A stretch of DNA of 64,000 bases from CAYZXL01 sp964482435 (lineage in GTDB: Bacteria > Auribacterota > JABMQX01). Positions 60,474-64,000 of this stretch are shown in pieces. The notes under the pieces are model-generated. The model did not search any database, was not told the origin of the DNA, and was given only the letters and a program-made list of their open reading frames with translations. The stretch covers positions 74,244-138,243 of the forward strand of contig CAYZXL010000008.1 of assembly GCA_964482435.1 (NCBI GenBank), read 5' to 3'. Numbering within the stretch: position 1 is the stretch's first letter; each line of letters opens with the position of its first letter. A program made the position numbers and the translations under genes.

Positions 60474-61514
60474 ATGGAACAAGACAGAATATCGAGACGT
60501 GAGTTCCTGACACAAAGCTCCCTGGCGTTAGGGGCCCTGGCAACAGGCGCGATGGCCGCCTTGCCTGCGACGAGCGCGGCCCCTGCGCCAGCGTCCATTG
60601 ACCGCAGCCACAATTACAATCCCCAGATGGGCTACCGACGCCTCGGCAAAACCAACATCATGATTTCCGAGATCGGACTCGGCGGCCACGGCGGCACCGA
60701 CCTGAAAAATCGAGAAGAGGTTCTTGCTCGCGCTGCGCAACTTGGAATCAACTATCTCGACACAAACATGGTCGTCGAGTGTGAGCTTTACGGAAAGGCT
60801 CTTCGCGGCATGCGCGATAAATGGTACATCGGCTTCGCTTGCTGGCCATTCAAGCTCACGGAGCCGGAAAACGTCACCGCGGAGGTTATGATGAAGAACA
60901 TCGAGGGCGCCTTGAAGAATTACCGAACGGATATGCTCGATATATGGCGACCCGTCGGCGCCGCCTTTGCGGAAGACCGAACGGCCTTGCTGGAAGACCG
61001 CGTCCTGGAGAAAGTCGCCGAGGTATTCGAGAAGGCAAAAGCTCAGGGAAAGGTCCGCTGGCTCGGAATTTCCGTTCACAACCCGACGAACATCGCCCTC
61101 GTCCTGAAAAACTATCCTTCCTTGTCGGTCATCCTGTTTCCCTACTTCTTCCTGACGAGACAAAAGCTCGGCGACAGCCTTGTATCGCTGGCAGAGCAGA
61201 AGGATGTGGGCATAATCGCCATCAAGCCCTTCGGGGGCGGATTGATGTTTCGCGCGAACCAGGAATGGGCTTACGGAGCGCCCGAAAGAGACGCCGCAGT
61301 GTTGCTTAAAAAGATTCTCGCGAACCGGGGCATGTCCGCGACCATTCCGGGCGTGGCCAACTCCATGCAATTAGAGGTTAACGTGAGGGCGTCTTACGAG
61401 AGGACGCGCGCACTGACTTCGGCTGAGCTTGAGACTCTGCGCAAGTGGGAGAGACGTTTCTTTGCGAACCTGCCGGCGGAATATAACTGGTTCCGAGAAT
61501 GGGAATGCGTCTGA
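60474..61514 (+). CDS. Tat-exported aldo/keto reductase-like protein
   Basis: 346 residues; ATG preceded by GAGG at 8 bases. The twin-arginine signal is ISRREFLTQSSLALGALATG. The barrel resembles aldo-keto reductases: MGYRRLGKTNIMISEIGLGG, GINYLDTNMVVECELYGKAL with the Asp and Tyr of the active site, AQGKVRWLGISVHNP and the PFGGGLM segment. Two of the four catalytic residues look lost: the usual Thr-Lys after the Tyr helix reads YIGFACWPF, and the usual His strand reads MLDIWRPVG. It may be a non-reductase relative or use another mechanism. Its stop overlaps the tetraheme cytochrome gene by 16 bases. Confidence 0.8.
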   Translation: MEQDRISRREFLTQSSLALGALATGAMAALPATSAAPAPASIDRSHNYNPQMGYRRLGKTNIMISEIGLGGHGGTDLKNREEVLARAAQLGINYLDTNMVVECELYGKALRGMRDKWYIGFACWPFKLTEPENVTAEVMMKNIEGALKNYRTDMLDIWRPVGAAFAEDRTALLEDRVLEKVAEVFEKAKAQGKVRWLGISVHNPTNIALVLKNYPSLSVILFPYFFLTRQKLGDSLVSLAEQKDVGIIAIKPFGGGLMFRANQEWAYGAPERDAAVLLKKILANRGMSATIPGVANSMQLEVNVRASYERTRALTSAELETLRKWERRFFANLPAEYNWFREWECV

Positions 61515-61984
61515 GAAGACACGCCCCCGGCGCATTTCTCTCGATAGGCCTCGCTCTGTTGATGTCCTGCGCACAGACGCGCGCCCCGAAATTCGCCGCG
61601 TCAGTCCCCGCTGACAGCAACGACTCCTGCTACATGTGCCACATGCTCTTCACCGATGAGGAGATTTCCGTCTCTCACCTGAAAACCGGCGTCCCGTGTT
61701 CTCAGTGCCATGGAAAGAGCCTCGCGCACACGTCTGACGAAACGTTTTCGACGGCTCCGGACATCGTCTATGCAAGACAAGAGGTGAATTCCTTCTGCCG
61801 AACCTGTCACCCCACTCACACGAACGTCCCGCCGGAGAAGCTCGTCGAGGTCTGGCTTCAGAGAAACCCGAAATTCCTCGAGCCGGGACGAGCCGAAACC
61901 GAAATTGTCTGTACCGATTGCCACGGCTCGCACAGGATTTCGCGGCCATCACAAACCAGTCCGAGCGCGAATGGCGGCAAATAG
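61499..61984 (+). CDS. tetraheme c-type cytochrome lipoprotein
   Basis: 161 residues (or 159 from the second ATG at 61505). Signal with lipobox-like LALLMSC, so probably lipid-anchored. Four CxxCH haem-binding motifs: CYMCH, CSQCH, CRTCH and CTDCH, spaced 21, 31 and 46 residues apart between successive CxxCH motifs. Additional His residues (VSHLKTG, GSHRIS) may be distal ligands. The start lies inside the previous gene, so it is translationally coupled to the Tat-exported reductase-like protein. An electron-transfer role in the periplasm is likely; the partner is unknown. Confidence 0.88.
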   Translation: MGMRLRRHAPGAFLSIGLALLMSCAQTRAPKFAASVPADSNDSCYMCHMLFTDEEISVSHLKTGVPCSQCHGKSLAHTSDETFSTAPDIVYARQEVNSFCRTCHPTHTNVPPEKLVEVWLQRNPKFLEPGRAETEIVCTDCHGSHRISRPSQTSPSANGGK

Positions 61985-61986
61985 GA

Positions 61987-63621
61987 TTATCGTCGGAGTC
62001 CGAGCAGTTCCTCTCCCTTGCTCGTCAGACTGAGCGTGCCGGACTCAACCTTCAGACACTCCTGCTCAATCAACCTCTTGAGAATCGCGCGCCGCAGCGC
62101 AGGGAAATTACTCCTCACCTTTTCGTCCGATAGGACTCCTTCTTCCGAACCGGGCAACCTTCCTCCCTCAACGAGCAAGCGGAGAAACTCGCGGTCTGCC
62201 GCCCCGACGATTTTCGCTGTCTCGTCCTTCATCATGTCCATGAATCGCACGGGCAAAGGGTCAGTCCCCCGCAAAATACTCGCGTAAACCGCGGTATAGT
62301 CCAGAAGCTTCAGGAGCGACAGCTTCCGTGCGAGCAATGAGGCTCCTTCCGTCTCGACCCTGAGAAAATCAACACCGTGCTCGACGAAGAGCTTGTTCAG
62401 TGTCGCCTCGATCCGCTGAGCTGCCCGGCTTTCTCGGTGGCCCACTCCTTCTCCCCTGCAGGCGCCGCTCGAGATGAAGACGTAACTGCGACGCCTCCCT
62501 TCACCTCGAAGCTCCTCACCGAGCATCACCGTTGCCACTGACTCAATCTCGTTGTGCGCGTCCTCGCAGAAAACCAGAAGCGTCACGGGATGCTCCGGGC
62601 ACTCCGCAAACTGACTCGCCAGCCTCTTTCCGATTGCACGGTCCGAGCCGTCGAGAAAAACGATCGGCTCTCGCGGCTCTCTCCAATCAAAACTTGCTGA
62701 CTGCTCTCCCGAACGGGTTCCGTAGAGAAGATGGGCGGCATATTGTTTTGCCGGATTGTCCTCGAAGCGAATTTCCGGAGCGCATTTCCTGTCTATCTCG
62801 TCGAGATGTCCCTCTATTCCCGCCACCTCTGATATATCGAATTTGTACGTTGTTCCCCTATCGTTCTTTGCCAGACCGAGCGACGAGACGATGAACAGAA
62901 ATGCGCTCAACCAGAACCCGATGGACTCCCGCGGAGCCTCGATGTCGCTTTTCGGTATCTCGACGAACGGGTATTCGTCTCGCAGCCGGCCAAGCTCCCC
63001 ACCCCGAGAGAGAATCAGAATGTTCCTCGTCCTCTTCTGCGCGTAATCGAACGCATAAAGAGTCTCTTCCGTGTTCCCGGAAAAAGAGCAGACGACCGCC
63101 ATCGTGTCCGAATCTATCCCGTGAAACGTCTCCGGATAACTCATGTGAATTTCCAATGGGACGCAGTACCCCTGGTTCTCAATTATCTCTCGCGCGAGAT
63201 ACGCCCCGATGGCGGACCCTCCAAGCCCGAATGCCACAATCCGCTTTGCAGCCGGAATCCGGCCCTTCGAGCGCACGAACTCCAGCATCTTCCCGTTCAT
63301 ATCAACCATCTGACGCAAGAGATTCCTCAGCCGCGGGAGCATGCCGTGAGTGTCAATGGCCTGCCGGATGCGCTCTTCGTCCAGAAAGCGAGCAGGCCCC
63401 ATCCTCTCAATCAAGATCGGGGTGATGAACCGCCGAGCCAACTTTGCCTGAATCTCGGCCCGTTTGGCAAACTCCCCTTCGAGAAACCGCGACGTGGTAG
63501 CCTCCGACAAGTCAAGCAACACTGCAAGCCTCAGCTTCTCGTCCGGCCTGCCCAGAAGTCCTATGAGTTCTTCTGTTGTTCTGGACTTCATTCGCCTTTC
63601 GAGTTCCGCCATCAGTCCCAT
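61987..63621 (-). CDS. SIS-domain phosphosugar isomerase (bifunctional PGI/PMI-like)
   Basis: 544 residues; ATG 63621 has GGAG upstream. The core (about residues 85-430) resembles bifunctional phosphoglucose/phosphomannose isomerases: IVAFGLGGSAIGAYLA, VVCSFSGNTEETLYAFDYA, PRESIGFWLSAFLFI and DNPAKQYAAHLLYG, with Glu and Lys candidates for the active site. Full-length relatives are about 330 residues; here an N-terminal 80-residue helical part and a C-terminal 110 or so residues (with TSKGEELLGLRR, winged-helix-like) are extra. It points toward the convergent cytochrome gene, 2 bases apart at their ends. Confidence 0.8.
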   Translation of the reverse strand: MGLMAELERRMKSRTTEELIGLLGRPDEKLRLAVLLDLSEATTSRFLEGEFAKRAEIQAKLARRFITPILIERMGPARFLDEERIRQAIDTHGMLPRLRNLLRQMVDMNGKMLEFVRSKGRIPAAKRIVAFGLGGSAIGAYLAREIIENQGYCVPLEIHMSYPETFHGIDSDTMAVVCSFSGNTEETLYAFDYAQKRTRNILILSRGGELGRLRDEYPFVEIPKSDIEAPRESIGFWLSAFLFIVSSLGLAKNDRGTTYKFDISEVAGIEGHLDEIDRKCAPEIRFEDNPAKQYAAHLLYGTRSGEQSASFDWREPREPIVFLDGSDRAIGKRLASQFAECPEHPVTLLVFCEDAHNEIESVATVMLGEELRGEGRRRSYVFISSGACRGEGVGHRESRAAQRIEATLNKLFVEHGVDFLRVETEGASLLARKLSLLKLLDYTAVYASILRGTDPLPVRFMDMMKDETAKIVGAADREFLRLLVEGGRLPGSEEGVLSDEKVRSNFPALRRAILKRLIEQECLKVESGTLSLTSKGEELLGLRR

Positions 63622-64000
63622 AGCTTCTCCTTCTCGCGTTCAACCTCTGCCCGGACGCCACTCGACTTCGTCCTGTCTCTCTTCCGTGCGCTCGCCGGGA
63701 CCGTTGTCTCCGTCACGGTCCGACCCCGCGAAACCCCGAGTACGCCGAACCGTGGCCCATTATCTTCTTCCCCGGCGAGAACCTCAAGCTTCCGCTACGA
63801 CGACGCGTATGGGTGCGGAGTCGTGGAACGGGTGTCCCGCCCGTGGAAGATCATGGGCAAGATGCCCATGCCACCCCGCCTTGTTGTGGGATAGCTCTGT
63901 CCTGTGCGGATGATACCCGCATGTGCACCCGGGAGTAACGGGTCACAGGTAGTGTATTTAGAAGTGTGTAAATTGTGCATAAGGGAAAGAGAAGGGTGTA
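63622..64000. other. gene-free right end of the window
   Basis: 379 bases with no gene I can support, upstream of the isomerase gene. It contains a member of the GGCA-RGA-TGCC hairpin family at 63823-63874. The last 60 bases are AT-richer (AGTGTATTTAGAAG) and may include promoter sequence. Confidence 0.5.
63823..63874. repeat. compound hairpin, GGCA-RGA-TGCC family
   Basis: GTGG (63823-63826) with CCAC (63871-63874) outside; ACGGG/CCCGT (63828-63832, 63840-63844) and CATGGGCA-AGA-TGCCCATG (63852-63870) inside. It has the same layout as 60247-60299, with a weaker first hairpin. Confidence 0.6.

Noticed and set aside
1..64000. CRISPR array, insertion sequence, prophage or rRNA operon
   Set aside because: No regularly spaced repeats, transposase, integrase, phage structural gene or rRNA-like sequence was found by reading.

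Overview
The window (about 64 kb, G+C-rich by eye) is bacterial chromosome from a Gram-negative-type organism. It encodes outer-membrane polysaccharide export, an outer-membrane beta-barrel, ExbB/ExbD, PilT, Tat-dependent enzymes and many signal-peptide glycoside hydrolases. The mix of DUF6807 (PmoA-like), GH172/DUF2961, SMP-30 lactonases, Tat-exported oxidoreductase-like proteins, a UroD-type methyltransferase with a corrinoid protein, and fucose-isomerase-like proteins resembles Planctomycetota, Hydrogenedentota, Sumerlaeota or a related lineage. That placement is inference; no rRNA is present. The only RNA gene I found is tRNA-Arg(CCG). I saw no transposase, integrase or CRISPR array.

Layout: (1) 0-8.6 kb: the end of a GAF/PAS/receiver protein, a large NLR-like protein (Mrr-type nuclease + STAND ATPase + TPR), a methyltransferase and a DUF1015 protein, separated by repeat-rich gaps. 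(2) 8.7-15 kb: a HhH-GPD protein on the minus strand, then a plus-strand exopolysaccharide export block (FecR-like protein, beta-barrel, Wza-like exporter, Wzc-like copolymerase/kinase). (3) 15-25 kb: DUF6807 protein, amidohydrolase, PLP lyase, corrinoid protein + UroD methyltransferase, mazEF, a sugar-isomerase-like protein and a beta-helix protein. (4) 25-26.4 kb: a hairpin-rich gap holding the tRNA. (5) 26.4-38.6 kb: an eight-gene minus-strand cluster with AlgI/AlgJ-type O-acetylation, GH39-like and other hydrolase-like proteins, a double metallo-beta-lactamase, a duplicated TolB-like propeller and a Tat-exported isomerase-like protein. (6) 38.9-42.8 kb: lysE-like, gltX and polX on the minus strand. 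(7) 43-50.3 kb: a plus-strand run with a zincin-like membrane protein, a sensor kinase-like protein, a response regulator, a TIM-barrel isomerase and a six-hairpin glycosidase-like protein. (8) 50.6-64 kb: exbBD, guaB3-like, pilT, thioredoxin-like, GH172, two SMP-30 paralogues, a Tat aldo-keto-reductase-like protein overlapping a tetraheme cytochrome, and a phosphosugar isomerase-like protein.

The theme is polysaccharide: making and exporting it, acetylating it, and degrading scavenged glycans. The most interesting non-standard items are the Mrr-STAND-TPR protein (candidate anti-phage effector), a second copy of the polX promoter and first codons at about 47.2 kb, and two dispersed repeat families in the gaps: compound double hairpins built around GGCA-RGA-TGCC, and tandem ACAGGAT units.
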